Positions 1-8,422 of a stretch of 59,785 nucleotides of DNA are shown piece after piece; within the stretch, counting starts at the first letter, position 1, and each line of letters opens with the position of its first letter. A program made the position numbers and the translations under genes. The notes under the pieces were generated by a model. It was not told the DNA's origin. It saw only the letters and a program-made list of their open reading frames with translations, and searched no databases. This DNA comes from Acidaminococcus fermentans (GTDB taxonomy: Bacteria > Bacillota_C > Negativicutes > Acidaminococcales > Acidaminococcaceae), in the NCBI GenBank assembly GCA_004555735.1, contig SFHH01000001.1:1-59785 (forward strand). Reading direction: 5' to 3'.

Positions 1-95
1 ATCCACCTGTTCCCATGCCGAACACAGCAGTTAAGCCCTTATACGCCGAAAGTACTCGACTGGAAACGGTCCGGGAGGATAGGGAGCTGCCGGTT
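1..95 (+). rRNA. rrf: 5S ribosomal RNA, 3' part
   Basis: The first bases match the conserved 5S core (CACCTGTTCCCATGCCGAAC), followed by the GCCGAAAGTACT loop and the closing GGGAGCTGCCGG. By comparison with a normal 5S of about 117 nt, roughly 25 bases of the 5' end lie outside the window. The 3' end is approximate (about 93-97). It is presumably the last gene of an rRNA operon, because a strong terminator follows at once. Confidence 0.93.
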
Positions 96-98
96 AAG

Positions 99-133
99 AA
101 AAAGGCCTGCATCGAAAGATGCAGGCCTTTTTT
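99..133 (+). terminator. rRNA operon terminator
   Basis: Perfect stem AAAGGCCTGCAT / ATGCAGGCCTTT around a short CGAAAG loop, with a T run. It starts a few bases after the 5S rRNA. Confidence 0.9.
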
Positions 134-278
134 GTGTATGTCAGCGGCCAAAGGAGGAAACCTGCGGTTTGCATTTTTTTTGAGCACGAGTTCGGAGCCA
201 TTCAACTTATGGTTGTTGTGTTGGCAATACTTTTTTCACAGAATGTGTTAAAATCCTTCATGTCATTTTGTTGATATA

Positions 279-287
279 TGTTATAAT
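279..287 (+). promoter_or_regulatory. ftsH promoter, extended -10
   Basis: TGTTATAAT is an extended -10 box; the -35 region is poor. The same TGTTAtAAT/TGTTACAAT form occurs before the decarboxylase genes (22100), the small membrane protein gene (25808) and gctA (39347), so it looks like a favoured promoter form in this genome. Bases 134-278 show nothing else I can support. Confidence 0.6.
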
Positions 288-331
288 GTTAATTAAACAG
301 TTACAATTTCATCGCAGAAAGGATGGATACT

Positions 332-2212
332 ATGGAAAATAAAGATCCGGACAAGCAGTCGAAACGAGTCCGCTTGTATTACATCGCGGCCATTTTGCTG
401 ATCCTGGTTATCAATACAATCATCAGCCCTATGTTTTTCCAGCCAAAGGTCCATGAAGTCAGCTATACCAACTTCTTGAACATGGTGGACGAAGGGAAAG
501 CCTCCAAGGTGGAAATCACCAAGGATCGGATCGCTCTTCTCTGCAACCAGGATGGTAAGGAACAGATCTACGTTACGGGGCGGGTGGATGATCCGGAGCT
601 CGTCAGCCGTCTGGTCAAAGCCAAGGTTGAATTCTCCCAGGTCATTCCCAAGCAGGAATCCCCTATTATGAGTTTCTTTAATAACTGGATCCTGCCTTTC
701 CTGCTCTTTATGGTCATCGGTCAGCTGATCATGCGCTATCTGGGACCTAAAATGGGCGGGGGCAACATGATGAGCTTCGGCAAGAGCAATGCCAAGGTAT
801 ACATTGCTGCTCAGACAGGCAAAACCTTCAAAGATGTGGCCGGCCAAGATGAAGCCAAGGAAGCTCTCCAGGAAATCGTCAACTACCTCCACAATCCAGC
901 CAAATATAAGGCCATCGGTGCAGTGATGCCCAAAGGCGTACTGCTGGTAGGCCCTCCCGGCACTGGGAAGACCCTGTTGGCCAAGGCTGTTGCTGGGGAA
1001 GCCAAGGTACCCTTCTTCTCTATCTCCGGTTCCGAATTCATTGAAATGTTCGTAGGGATGGGAGCGGCCCGAGTCCGGGATCTGTTCAAGCAGGCCCAGG
1101 AAAAGGCTCCTTGCATCGTGTTCATCGACGAAATCGATGCCATCGGCAAAAAGCGTGACAGTGGTTCTTTTGGCAGCAACGATGAACGAGAACAGACATT
1201 GAACCAACTGCTGTCTGAAATGGATGGGTTCGATGGCAGTAAAGGCGTAATCATCTTAGCAGCTACCAACCGTCCGGAAGTCCTGGACAAGGCTCTCCTG
1301 CGGCCGGGGCGGTTCGACCGCCGGGTACCAGTGGAGCTGCCGGATCTCCAGGGACGGGAAGCCATCCTGAAAGTCCATTCCCATGATGTGAAGATCGATC
1401 CTCATGTGGACTTCCATACCATTGCCCTTGCCACTAGTGGGGCTTCCGGGGCAGAACTGGCCAATATCGTCAATGAAGCTGCTTTGCGGGCGGTCCGGAT
1501 GGGCCGGACAGAAGTGATCCAGGAAGACTTGGAAGAAAGCGTGGAAGTGGTCATTGCCGGGGCCCAGAGAAAGGGGGCAGTAATCTCCCCTGAAGAGAAA
1601 AAAGTCATTGCCTACCATGAAATCGGCCATGCCCTGGTGGCAGCCAGTCAGAAGGATTCTGCGCCTGTCCACAAGATCACCATCATCCCTCGGACTTCCG
1701 GAGCCCTGGGGTACACCATGCAGGTGGATACCCAGGAAAAGGTGCTCATGAGCCGGGAAGAATTGTATAACAAGATTGTGACCCTGACCGGAGGACGGTC
1801 GGCGGAAGAAGTGGTGTTCCATCTGGTGACCAGCGGCGCCTCCAACGATATCGAACAGGCCACCAAGCTGGCCCGGGCCATGATCACCCGGTTCGGGATG
1901 ACGGATGAATTCGATATGGTAGCTTTGGAAACGGTGAACAACGCTTACTTGAGCGGGGACACTTCCCTGTCCTGTGCGCCGGAAACAGCGGCCCGGATCG
2001 ATGAGGCGGTCTTTGCTTTGGTGAAGAAAGCTCATAAGGAAGCCAGGGAAATCCTGGAAGCCCATCGGGAAAAGATGGATGAGCTGGCCCAGTACCTGTT
2101 GAAGAAAGAGACCATTACCGGAGATGAATTCATGGCTATCCTCCATGGGACTATGCAAGAGGAAGCACCGGAGACGGCAGAAGCGGAACAAAGTCAGGAG
2201 CCGGAAGCCTGA
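332..2212 (+). CDS. ftsH: ATP-dependent zinc metalloprotease FtsH
   Basis: Membrane-anchored AAA+ protease that degrades misfolded and regulatory membrane and cytosolic proteins. Two N-terminal membrane segments (about residues 15-33 and 113-133) flank the extracytoplasmic domain. The AAA domain has Walker A GPPGTGKT (about 207-214) and a Walker B ending FIDEID. The zinc-protease site HEIGH is at 429-433. The length of 626 residues is normal for the family. An upstream in-frame ATG at 323 sits inside the ribosome-binding site AGAAAGGA; the ATG at 332 has proper spacing and is preferred. The gene is monocistronic, with its own extended -10 promoter and a terminator just after the stop. Confidence 0.97.
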   Translation: MENKDPDKQSKRVRLYYIAAILLILVINTIISPMFFQPKVHEVSYTNFLNMVDEGKASKVEITKDRIALLCNQDGKEQIYVTGRVDDPELVSRLVKAKVEFSQVIPKQESPIMSFFNNWILPFLLFMVIGQLIMRYLGPKMGGGNMMSFGKSNAKVYIAAQTGKTFKDVAGQDEAKEALQEIVNYLHNPAKYKAIGAVMPKGVLLVGPPGTGKTLLAKAVAGEAKVPFFSISGSEFIEMFVGMGAARVRDLFKQAQEKAPCIVFIDEIDAIGKKRDSGSFGSNDEREQTLNQLLSEMDGFDGSKGVIILAATNRPEVLDKALLRPGRFDRRVPVELPDLQGREAILKVHSHDVKIDPHVDFHTIALATSGASGAELANIVNEAALRAVRMGRTEVIQEDLEESVEVVIAGAQRKGAVISPEEKKVIAYHEIGHALVAASQKDSAPVHKITIIPRTSGALGYTMQVDTQEKVLMSREELYNKIVTLTGGRSAEEVVFHLVTSGASNDIEQATKLARAMITRFGMTDEFDMVALETVNNAYLSGDTSLSCAPETAARIDEAVFALVKKAHKEAREILEAHREKMDELAQYLLKKETITGDEFMAILHGTMQEEAPETAEAEQSQEPEA

Positions 2213-2230
2213 AGCCGGGAGTCCAGACTT

Positions 2231-2265
2231 AAAAGAGGCTGTTGCGTGTGCAGCAGCCCCTTTTC
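2231..2265 (+). terminator. ftsH terminator
   Basis: Stem GGCTGTTGC / GCAGCAGCC (one G-T pair) with a GTGT loop, flanked by AAAAGA and TTTTCT. It belongs to the GCTGYTGC stem family that recurs in this window. Confidence 0.88.
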
Positions 2266-2270
2266 TATGA

Positions 2271-2276
2271 TATAAT
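2271..2276 (+). promoter_or_regulatory. -10 box for the 2325 gene
   Basis: TATAAT lies directly after the ftsH terminator. Transcription from it would start near 2283, which argues against the ATG at 2286 as the start of the next gene. No clear -35 was seen. Confidence 0.5.
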
Positions 2277-2324
2277 GGACTCCCTATGGAATCCACAATC
2301 AGTTTTAGAAACAGGATGAGAAAT

Positions 2325-3920
2325 ATGGAAATACGTACAAAACCTTGGAAGCAGGGAAAAAGCATATTCGATTATGTCAAGAATAATCTGGATTCGGACG
2401 GGTTCTTTACCAAAGAGAATCTGGAAGACCGGTCGGTGGTGGAGAAAGAGAATGGAGAGCTGATGGAACCGGGAGCTGCCGATGCGTTTCTGGCCAGCAG
2501 CGATCAGGCCGGTGAAACGGCTGATGTGGTAGGACCTCAGATCTATCAGGTCTTGGAAGCCTATGCAGAGGACCCGACTCCGGAAAATGCTACCATGCTC
2601 TATATGGGGATTTCTTCCACTCCCTGCATCCTTTACTATGAATCCCTGGTGGATGCCTTGAGTGAAGAACGCATCCCCCAGCCTTTGTGGGAATTGGCCC
2701 GGGAGTGGCTTTATGAGGCTTCCAGCCGGGAAACTGTGAAGCTGGCCATTGTAATCTGCGGCCTTTACATGCTGAATGAACAGGATCTTGTAATCAATTG
2801 GCAGCTGAAACGGGATCTCCTGCTCTTGGCACGGTGTGAAGAATTTACCAGCTTTGTCATCTATGCGCTGGAGCTTTCCCATCAGTTGGAACAAAAAGAT
2901 ATGGAGGACATCCTTCGGCATACGTCCGGCTGGGGAAAACTGTGTGCTATACAGGGCTACGATTTTCCGACACCGGAAGAGCAGGCTTGGCTGGTGATCC
3001 ATGGGTGTGAACTGACCATTACCTATCCGTCGGTCTCTGTACTGATCTTTTCCAAGGTCAATATCCCGGCACTGTTGGATGAACCTCATCTGGAACAGCC
3101 ACAGTTCGAAGGGATTTGCCGTCTCCTCTTGAATTATCTGGCATTCCTCCTGGGATTCCAGCAGCTGCAGCTCCCCGATGATGACAAACTTCCCGTTATC
3201 GATCTGTTTTCTGTCATGCAAAAATTCCTGAAGCATGCGAAGGAATACCAGCGGGATTTGATGGCGGCCGCGGCTCTGACCAATCTGGCAGAAGGATTCC
3301 AAACCATGGTGGATGATGAATGCTGGGACTATCTGACGATGAACCAGTGCCATATCCTGATCAGTGAGTTGGAATCTTTGGTCCTTTCTATTGACTGGCT
3401 GCCAGAAATCAAAAAAAATCTGGTAGAAGAAGATGGACGGACCAATCTGGTGGTGATCCATATGGCGTATGCATTGGATCTGGACCTCCATAAGGAATTA
3501 TGGAACCTTCTCAAGAAAGAACCCATGCGGACAGAGCTCTACGAGTTCCTTCTGGATACCCAGGACAAGCGGCGGTTCAATCGGGTCATGAAGTTCGCTC
3601 GGGAGCATGCCGATGGATATCTGCAGGAGGAACATGCCATAGAACCCCTCCTGGAGGCTTTGACGGATCATCCGGGAGAAGGGGAAGACCTGCTGGAAAA
3701 AGCCCTGACATCTATCTATGATTCCTGTCGGAGTACGGCTTTAGGAGTGCTGGATACTTGGCCGGACAAGAACTGGTCACCCCAGATGCGCCTGGCTCTC
3801 CTGAAAGCCAGGGAAATGAGTCAGCACCCCCTGCTGAAACTGCGGGTGGATGTGCTCCTCAAGAAAAGGAGTATGGATTTCGCCAGTTTCCTGGATGTAA
3901 TCCATGAACATCAAAAGTAA
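2325..3920 (+). CDS. Uncharacterised helical protein, 532 residues
   Basis: I do not recognise this family. The product is soluble, acidic and rich in Leu/Glu, with no signal peptide or membrane segment visible. Long runs of amphipathic-looking helix suggest a HEAT/TPR-like repeat scaffold, but that is inference only. Two upstream in-frame ATGs (2286 and 2316) exist. 2286 would be almost leaderless relative to the -10 at 2271, whereas 2325 is preceded by AGGATGAG, so 2325 is preferred. It stands alone between ftsH and a convergent hutD, and shares a two-way terminator with hutD. Confidence 0.75.
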   Translation: MEIRTKPWKQGKSIFDYVKNNLDSDGFFTKENLEDRSVVEKENGELMEPGAADAFLASSDQAGETADVVGPQIYQVLEAYAEDPTPENATMLYMGISSTPCILYYESLVDALSEERIPQPLWELAREWLYEASSRETVKLAIVICGLYMLNEQDLVINWQLKRDLLLLARCEEFTSFVIYALELSHQLEQKDMEDILRHTSGWGKLCAIQGYDFPTPEEQAWLVIHGCELTITYPSVSVLIFSKVNIPALLDEPHLEQPQFEGICRLLLNYLAFLLGFQQLQLPDDDKLPVIDLFSVMQKFLKHAKEYQRDLMAAAALTNLAEGFQTMVDDECWDYLTMNQCHILISELESLVLSIDWLPEIKKNLVEEDGRTNLVVIHMAYALDLDLHKELWNLLKKEPMRTELYEFLLDTQDKRRFNRVMKFAREHADGYLQEEHAIEPLLEALTDHPGEGEDLLEKALTSIYDSCRSTALGVLDTWPDKNWSPQMRLALLKAREMSQHPLLKLRVDVLLKKRSMDFASFLDVIHEHQK

Positions 3921-3922
3921 AC

Positions 3923-3969
3923 AAAGGGGATGTGAAAAAATGAAGAATCATTTTTTCACATCCCCTTTT
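3923..3969. terminator. Bidirectional terminator between the 2325 gene and hutD
   Basis: A long near-perfect stem (AAAGGGGATGTGAAAAAATG paired with its complement) has A/T tracts on both sides, so it can end transcription on both strands. It reaches into the hutD stop codon. Confidence 0.88.
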
Positions 3970-4541
3970 CAATCCGTTACTTCTACGAAAATCACTTCCA
4001 CTCCGGCAGGCAGCTGGACCGGGACAGGGCCTTCATCTGGAGATAGGACGTACAGGGTGTCCCGTTCCAGGGGAAGGTTTCCGATGGAGGCTCCCTTGAG
4101 CTGTCCTTCCGGCAGCAGGGGAACATAGAGAAACCGATGGCCTTGGGAAGGCGGCAGAGTCTGGGATCCTTTCAGCCGTTTGTAGACAGCAGACATCCCC
4201 TTTTGATACATTACGTTGAAGTCGACGGCCTTCCCCACCGAATGGGTATGCCAGCTTCCGTCAAAGAAAGCTTCTTCTAAGGGAGCCAGGGTTACCTGCC
4301 GGCTGCCATCTTCCGGAAATGTCAGGGTAAATCCACCCTGGAGAGGCGTGATGATTCTATTGTAGCCCTGGACCAGGGTGAAATCGGATTCCGCCAGATC
4401 CACTGTGGCAGAACTGATCCGAATGGCGAAATCCCTGTTGGCATAGCTCTTGTCCGGGGGATCGATATAGAATTCCGTCGTGGTTCCCCCTGACCAGTGG
4501 GACGTGGATGCTGCAGAACGGGAAATTTTCTGTATACTCAT
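3969..4541 (-). CDS. hutD: HutD family protein
   Basis: HutD/Ves is a cupin-fold family found with histidine-utilisation genes. Its role is not firmly established; proposed roles include sensing or limiting pathway intermediates. The family signature WSGGTTTE is at residues 16-23, followed by several beta-rich blocks and a GVEVIFVEVTD C-terminus. The length of 190 residues is typical. The frame extends to 4571, but the ATG at 4541 has a strong GGAGAGG ribosome-binding site. It is transcribed divergently from ftcD, and the 205-bp gap holds the putative hut operator. Confidence 0.88.
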   Translation of the reverse strand: MSIQKISRSAASTSHWSGGTTTEFYIDPPDKSYANRDFAIRISSATVDLAESDFTLVQGYNRIITPLQGGFTLTFPEDGSRQVTLAPLEEAFFDGSWHTHSVGKAVDFNVMYQKGMSAVYKRLKGSQTLPPSQGHRFLYVPLLPEGQLKGASIGNLPLERDTLYVLSPDEGPVPVQLPAGVEVIFVEVTD

Positions 4542-4593
4542 AAAGACCACCTCTCCATAGGAAGATATCAATTCAAAACTATCCTAGGGAATG

Positions 4594-4605
4594 AACGTCC
4601 AGAAA
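4594..4605 (+). promoter_or_regulatory. Second conserved box upstream of ftcD
   Basis: AACGTCCAGAAA recurs exactly at 11551-11562 before hutU. In both places it lies about 50-57 bases upstream of the AGACGTTTTTTAG motif. Its AACGTC core is the inverted counterpart of GACGTT in that motif, suggesting a pair of half-sites that could support DNA looping. Confidence 0.45.
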
Positions 4606-4642
4606 GTGTCAAAAAATAAAAAAGTCGGAAAAAATTGATTTC

Positions 4643-4655
4643 AGACGTTTTTTAG
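4643..4655 (+). promoter_or_regulatory. Putative hut operator, site A (before ftcD)
   Basis: AGACGTTTTTTAG is identical to 11608-11620 before hutU and matches 12 of 13 bases of the reverse complement of 8315-8327 before the permease. It begins 28 bases upstream of the -10 box at 4671, overlapping the expected -35 region, so binding there could control ftcD-fhs-fchA. The regulator is not known. Confidence 0.55.
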
Positions 4656-4670
4656 GCGAAGAATTCATAC

Positions 4671-4676
4671 TATAAT
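4671..4676 (+). promoter_or_regulatory. ftcD operon -10 box
   Basis: TATAAT lies 70 bases before the ftcD start, with no good -35 hexamer. The -35 region is taken up by the conserved AGACGTTTTTTAG motif, as expected for an activator-dependent or repressed promoter. Confidence 0.6.
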
Positions 4677-4746
4677 AGCAACTAAGGGCATAACGACATG
4701 CCTTTCAGCTGCTACTAAACTAGAACAGATTGATGGAGGTGCCATT

Positions 4747-5652
4747 ATGGCAAAGAAGTTAGTTGAATTTGTACCGAATTTCAGTGAAGGCCGGGATAAG
4801 GATAAGGTTGAAAAGATCGTTGACGAAGCCCGCAAGATCAAAGGGCTGAAGATTCTGGACTATTCCAGCGATGCGGACCACAACCGTTCTGTAGTGACCA
4901 TCATCGGCTCTCCTGAAGCTGTTACGGAAGCAGCCATCAATATGGCCAAAGTGGCAATCCAGCTGATTGATATGCGGACCCACCATGGGGCACATCCTCG
5001 GTTCGGTGCAGTGGACGTGGTTCCTTTCACTCCGGTCATGGGCGTGACCATGGACGAATGTGTAGCCATTGCCAATGCAGTGGGCAAAGCCTATGGGGAT
5101 ATGGGCATCCCTGTCTATCTGTATGAAGATGCCTGCACCAAGGAAGCCCGCCGGAATCTGGCATCCGTCCGGAAGGGACAGTATGAAGGCTTCTTTGAAA
5201 AAATCAAGGATCCGGAATGGAAACCTGATTATGGCCCGGCTGTCATGAATGAAAAATCCGGATGCTCCGCAGTAGGGGCCCGTGTACCGCTGGTGGCTTT
5301 CAACGTAAACCTGGACTGCAGCGACAAGGCTGTGGCAGACGCTATCGCCAAAAAAGTGCGGAACATCGGAGGCGGCCTCCATTACGTAAAAGCCATGGGA
5401 GTCAAACTGGAAGAACGGAATCAGGTACAAGTTTCCATGAACCTGGTCAATTATGAAAAATCCGCTGTTTACCAGGCTTTTGAAATGATCAAGATGGAAG
5501 CCCGCCGGTATGGGGTCAATGTGGTAGGCAGCGAAGTCATCGGGACGGTTCCTATGAAAGCCCTGCTGATGGCTGCGGAATATTATCTGCAGATCGAAAA
5601 CTTCAACATGGATGAAATCCTGGAAAAACGCCTGCTGGAATTGGAAGAATAA
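4747..5652 (+). CDS. ftcD: Glutamate formimidoyltransferase
   Basis: Transfers the formimino group of N-formimino-L-glutamate to tetrahydrofolate, releasing glutamate; this is the last step of histidine breakdown in this organism. The 301 residues correspond to the formiminotransferase N and C domains only. The cyclodeaminase half that is fused in animals is encoded separately at 7368. Conserved blocks include VPNFSEGRD near the N-terminus and the HHGAHPRFGAVDVVPF segment near residues 79-95. The ribosome-binding site GGAGG precedes the ATG at good spacing. It is first in a three-gene operon with fhs and fchA. Confidence 0.96.
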   Translation: MAKKLVEFVPNFSEGRDKDKVEKIVDEARKIKGLKILDYSSDADHNRSVVTIIGSPEAVTEAAINMAKVAIQLIDMRTHHGAHPRFGAVDVVPFTPVMGVTMDECVAIANAVGKAYGDMGIPVYLYEDACTKEARRNLASVRKGQYEGFFEKIKDPEWKPDYGPAVMNEKSGCSAVGARVPLVAFNVNLDCSDKAVADAIAKKVRNIGGGLHYVKAMGVKLEERNQVQVSMNLVNYEKSAVYQAFEMIKMEARRYGVNVVGSEVIGTVPMKALLMAAEYYLQIENFNMDEILEKRLLELEE

Positions 5653-5678
5653 GCACTGCCCACAGAGGAGGAAAAGCA

Positions 5679-7349
5679 ATGCTGAGCGATATCGAGATTG
5701 CACAAAAAAATGTCATGGAACCCATCAGCAAGATTGCGGATAAAATGGGGATCCTGCCGGAAGAACTGGAACAGTATGGCCATTATAAAGCAAAAGTTTC
5801 CCTGGATGTGCTGAAACGCCTGGAAAAGAAACCCAACGGGAAATTGGTCCTGGTGACCGCCATCACTCCCACTCCTGCCGGAGAAGGGAAATCTACCACC
5901 AGCATCGGTCTCGCACAGGCTTTGAACCGGATCGGGAAAAATGCTGTGGTCGCCCTGCGGGAACCGTCTTTGGGGCCTGTGTTCGGAATCAAAGGGGGCG
6001 CTGCTGGAGGCGGTTATGCCCAAGTAGTTCCTATGGACGATATCAACCTGCATTTCACGGGAGATATGCATGCAATCACCGCTGCCAACAACCTGCTGTC
6101 GGCGATGATCGACAACCATATCCACCATGGCAACGAACTGCGGCTGGATGCCCGGCAGATCACCTGGCGCCGGGTCATGGACATGAATGACCGTGCCCTG
6201 CGGAATGTGGTAGTGGGCCTGGGGGGCAAAGTCTGCGGCTTCCCCCGTCAGGATGCCTTTACCATTACGGTGGCTTCTGAAATCATGGCCATCTTGTGCC
6301 TGGCCAAAGACCTGGAAGACCTGAAGGAACGGTTCGGCCGCATCGTCATCGGCTGCGATCTGGATGGGAATCCAGTCCATGTCCATCAGCTGGGCTGTGA
6401 AGGGGCTATGGCCATGCTGATGAAGGATGCCATCAAACCGAATCTGGTCCAGACCCTGGAACATACGCCGGCCATCATCCATGGCGGGCCCTTTGCCAAT
6501 ATCGCCCATGGATGCAACTCCCTGCTGGCCACCAAGATGGCTCTGAAACTGGGAGATATCGCTATTACGGAAGCCGGCTTCGGTGCTGATCTGGGCGCAG
6601 AAAAATTCATGGACATCAAATGCCATTATGGCAGCCTGTATCCGGATGCCGTTGTGCTGGTTGCCACCATCCGGGCCCTGAAGATGCATGGAGGTGTCGC
6701 CAAAGCAGATCTGAGCCAGGAAAATGTCCAGGCTGTCAGCGATGGTTTCTCCAACCTGGCCAAACAGGTTGAAAACATGCGGACCTTTGGCCTGCCGGTA
6801 CTGGTGGCCATCAACAAGTTCGCTTCCGATACTCCGGCAGAAATCGATATGCTGCTCCAAAAATGCGCCAGCTACGGTGTGGAAGTCAGCTTGAACGAAT
6901 GCTGGGAAAAAGGCGGCGAAGGCGGCATCGATATGGCCCACAAACTGGTGGGGATGCTGGAAGAACAGAAACCTCAGAAAGTGGAACTGTACGATGTGAA
7001 CGATTCCATCCCCAACAAACTGAAGGCCATCGTGACCAAGATCTATGGCGGTGACGGCGTGACCTTTACACCCAATGCCAGGAAACAGATCAAACAGCTG
7101 GAAGACTGGGGGTTGGATAAGCTGCCGGTCTGTGTGGCCAAGACCCAGTATTCCCTCAGTGATAACCCGGCTCTTTTGGGAGCTCCCAAAGGCTTCAAGA
7201 TCAATGTCCAGGATGTACGGGTATCCAATGGAGCAGGCTTCATCGTCTGCCAGACCAGCAACATCATGGTTATGCCCGGCCTGCCCAAGAAACCGGCTGC
7301 CCTGAAGATGGACATCGACAACAACGGCAAGATTTACGGCCTGTTCTGA
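5679..7349 (+). CDS. fhs: Formate--tetrahydrofolate ligase
   Basis: Reversibly joins formate, ATP and tetrahydrofolate to 10-formyl-THF. Beside ftcD and fchA it probably runs in reverse, releasing formate and making ATP from the histidine-derived one-carbon unit. The 556 residues are the family's usual length. The P-loop-like ATP site TPTPAGEGKSTT is at residues 63-74, followed by REPSLGPVFGIKGGAAGGGY. The GAGGA ribosome-binding site lies in the 26-base gap after ftcD, indicating translation from one message. Confidence 0.97.
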   Translation: MLSDIEIAQKNVMEPISKIADKMGILPEELEQYGHYKAKVSLDVLKRLEKKPNGKLVLVTAITPTPAGEGKSTTSIGLAQALNRIGKNAVVALREPSLGPVFGIKGGAAGGGYAQVVPMDDINLHFTGDMHAITAANNLLSAMIDNHIHHGNELRLDARQITWRRVMDMNDRALRNVVVGLGGKVCGFPRQDAFTITVASEIMAILCLAKDLEDLKERFGRIVIGCDLDGNPVHVHQLGCEGAMAMLMKDAIKPNLVQTLEHTPAIIHGGPFANIAHGCNSLLATKMALKLGDIAITEAGFGADLGAEKFMDIKCHYGSLYPDAVVLVATIRALKMHGGVAKADLSQENVQAVSDGFSNLAKQVENMRTFGLPVLVAINKFASDTPAEIDMLLQKCASYGVEVSLNECWEKGGEGGIDMAHKLVGMLEEQKPQKVELYDVNDSIPNKLKAIVTKIYGGDGVTFTPNARKQIKQLEDWGLDKLPVCVAKTQYSLSDNPALLGAPKGFKINVQDVRVSNGAGFIVCQTSNIMVMPGLPKKPAALKMDIDNNGKIYGLF

Positions 7350-7367
7350 CAGGGAGGAATGGATCCA

Positions 7368-7988
7368 ATGGAATTACGGAAACTGACTGTAGAAGGTTTC
7401 ATCAATGAAACCGCTTCTTCTTCACCGGCTCCTGGGGGTGGCAGCATTGCAGCGCTCAATGCTGCTTCTTCAGCAGCCCTGATCACCATGGTGGCCAACC
7501 TGACCTTGGGGAAAGAAAAATATGCGGCTGTGGAAGAAGACATGAAAGAAGTGGCAGCCAAGGCCGGCGCTCTGAAAGATGATTTCCTGGCGCTCATCGA
7601 CGAGGACAGCAATGCTTTTAACAAAATCATGGCTGCCTTCAAGCTGCCCAAGGATACGGATGAAGCCAAGAAGGCTCGGAGTGCAGCCATCCAGGAGGCC
7701 ACCAAGGGCGCTGCCTTGGTTCCCTTCAAAGTAGGCCAGAAGGCCAATGAACTATTTGCCCTGGCAGAAGAAGTCATCACCAAGGGAAACCAGAACGCCA
7801 TTACCGATGGTGCCGTAGCGGCCATGAATGCAAGAGCCTCTGTAAGAGGTGCCTTCCTGAATGTAAAGATCAACCTGGGCAGCATCAAGGATGGGCTGTT
7901 CGTGGAAGACCTGCAGAAAAAGATGGCTGAAATCGAAAACGAAGTGGATGCCCGGGAACAGGCACTGCTGGGTCAAGTGAAACTGTAA
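7368..7988 (+). CDS. fchA: Formiminotetrahydrofolate cyclodeaminase
   Basis: Converts 5-formimino-THF to 5,10-methenyl-THF with loss of ammonia, linking FtcD to the formyl-THF pool. The N-terminal SSSPAPGGGSIAAL block (17-30) is the folate-binding signature of the cyclodeaminase/cyclohydrolase family. At 206 residues it matches stand-alone members. An in-frame ATG at 7359 abuts the AGGGAGGA ribosome-binding site with no spacing, so 7368 is chosen. It ends the ftcD-fhs-fchA operon and is followed by a strong terminator. The conversion of methenyl-THF to formyl-THF needs an enzyme not seen in the window. Confidence 0.93.
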   Translation: MELRKLTVEGFINETASSSPAPGGGSIAALNAASSAALITMVANLTLGKEKYAAVEEDMKEVAAKAGALKDDFLALIDEDSNAFNKIMAAFKLPKDTDEAKKARSAAIQEATKGAALVPFKVGQKANELFALAEEVITKGNQNAITDGAVAAMNARASVRGAFLNVKINLGSIKDGLFVEDLQKKMAEIENEVDAREQALLGQVKL

Positions 7989-7995
7989 GCAAAGA

Positions 7996-8035
7996 AAGAA
8001 GCTGCTGCACGGTTCAGTGTGGCAGCTTCTTTTTT
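7996..8035 (+). terminator. fchA terminator
   Basis: Stem AAGAAGCTGC / GCAGCTTCTT extended inward by CAC/GTG, then a T run. It belongs to the GCTGYTGC family. Confidence 0.9.
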
Positions 8036-8074
8036 ACTGTCCAGAGCATTTGATTTTAGCCAATCTGAAAAGAA

Positions 8075-8106
8075 TTGACTCTTTATGGACGGGTGGAGGA
8101 TACAAT
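8075..8106 (+). promoter_or_regulatory. Possible promoter of the 8107-8308 element
   Basis: TTGACT (8075-8080) and TACAAT (8101-8106) are separated by 20 bases. That is longer than ideal, so it would be a weak or regulated promoter. It is placed just right to transcribe the structured stretch that follows. Confidence 0.4.
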
Positions 8107-8308
8107 AACAGCATCTAAAGGATTTTATGACCATTTTACTTTATCACAATATAGCAATAGTGTGATAAAACGATCGCTCCAGATGGTCATTCCTGCGCAA
8201 TGAAATCCTTTAGATCCATTTCTGTATCCCATAAAATAGAATGGATTCTAGGAGGGCCTCTGCCTGTCTCGAAGGAGTGCTGCGCCGAACGTGCAGCACT
8301 CTCTTTTT
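8107..8308 (+). ncRNA. Candidate structured RNA (small RNA or leader), undescribed
   Basis: No open frame is credible here, but the stretch folds extensively. The outer stem ATCTAAAGGATTT (8113-8125) pairs perfectly with 8203-8215. An inner stem ATGACCAT (8127-8134) pairs with 8183-8190. An apical stem TTTATCACA (8140-8148) pairs with 8161-8169. A second hairpin, ATCCATTTCT (8214-8223) with 8237-8245, follows with one bulge, and a terminator at 8275-8308 closes the unit. With the possible promoter at 8075 this is a self-contained transcription unit of about 200 nt in the gap between fchA and the permease. It could be a free small RNA or a leader that attenuates the permease gene. No known RNA family was recognised. 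Confidence 0.5.
8275..8308 (+). terminator. Terminator of the candidate RNA
   Basis: Perfect 9-bp stem GAGTGCTGC / GCAGCACTC followed by TCTTTTT. It ends no protein gene: fchA already has its own terminator about 240 bases upstream. Confidence 0.8.
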
Positions 8309-8314
8309 GTGTGT

Positions 8315-8327
8315 CCAAAAAACGTCT
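8315..8327 (-). promoter_or_regulatory. Putative hut operator, site C (before the permease)
   Basis: Read on the minus strand this is AGACGTTTTTTGG, one base different from sites A and B. It lies about 120 bases upstream of the permease -10 box. A weaker copy of the core, AAAAAACGAC, follows at 8352-8361. The distal position differs from the -35 overlap at the other two sites. Confidence 0.45.
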
Positions 8328-8422
8328 TTCGCTTTAGCACAATAGCGGAGTAAAAAACGACAAAAAAGAACCCTTCTGCAAATAAAAAGAAAATTCAAAA
8401 TCATATTATAAAACCGAAACTT

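Noticed and set aside
15..251. Open frame through the 5S rRNA
   Set aside because: It reads through the rRNA and its terminator and has no family-like sequence.
8113..8215. A MITE-type mobile element
   Set aside because: There is a 13-bp terminal inverted repeat but no target duplication and no second copy in the window; a structured RNA with its own terminator explains it better.
8107..8308. T-box or known riboswitch
   Set aside because: No T-box sequence or specifier loop, and no known aptamer core was recognised.
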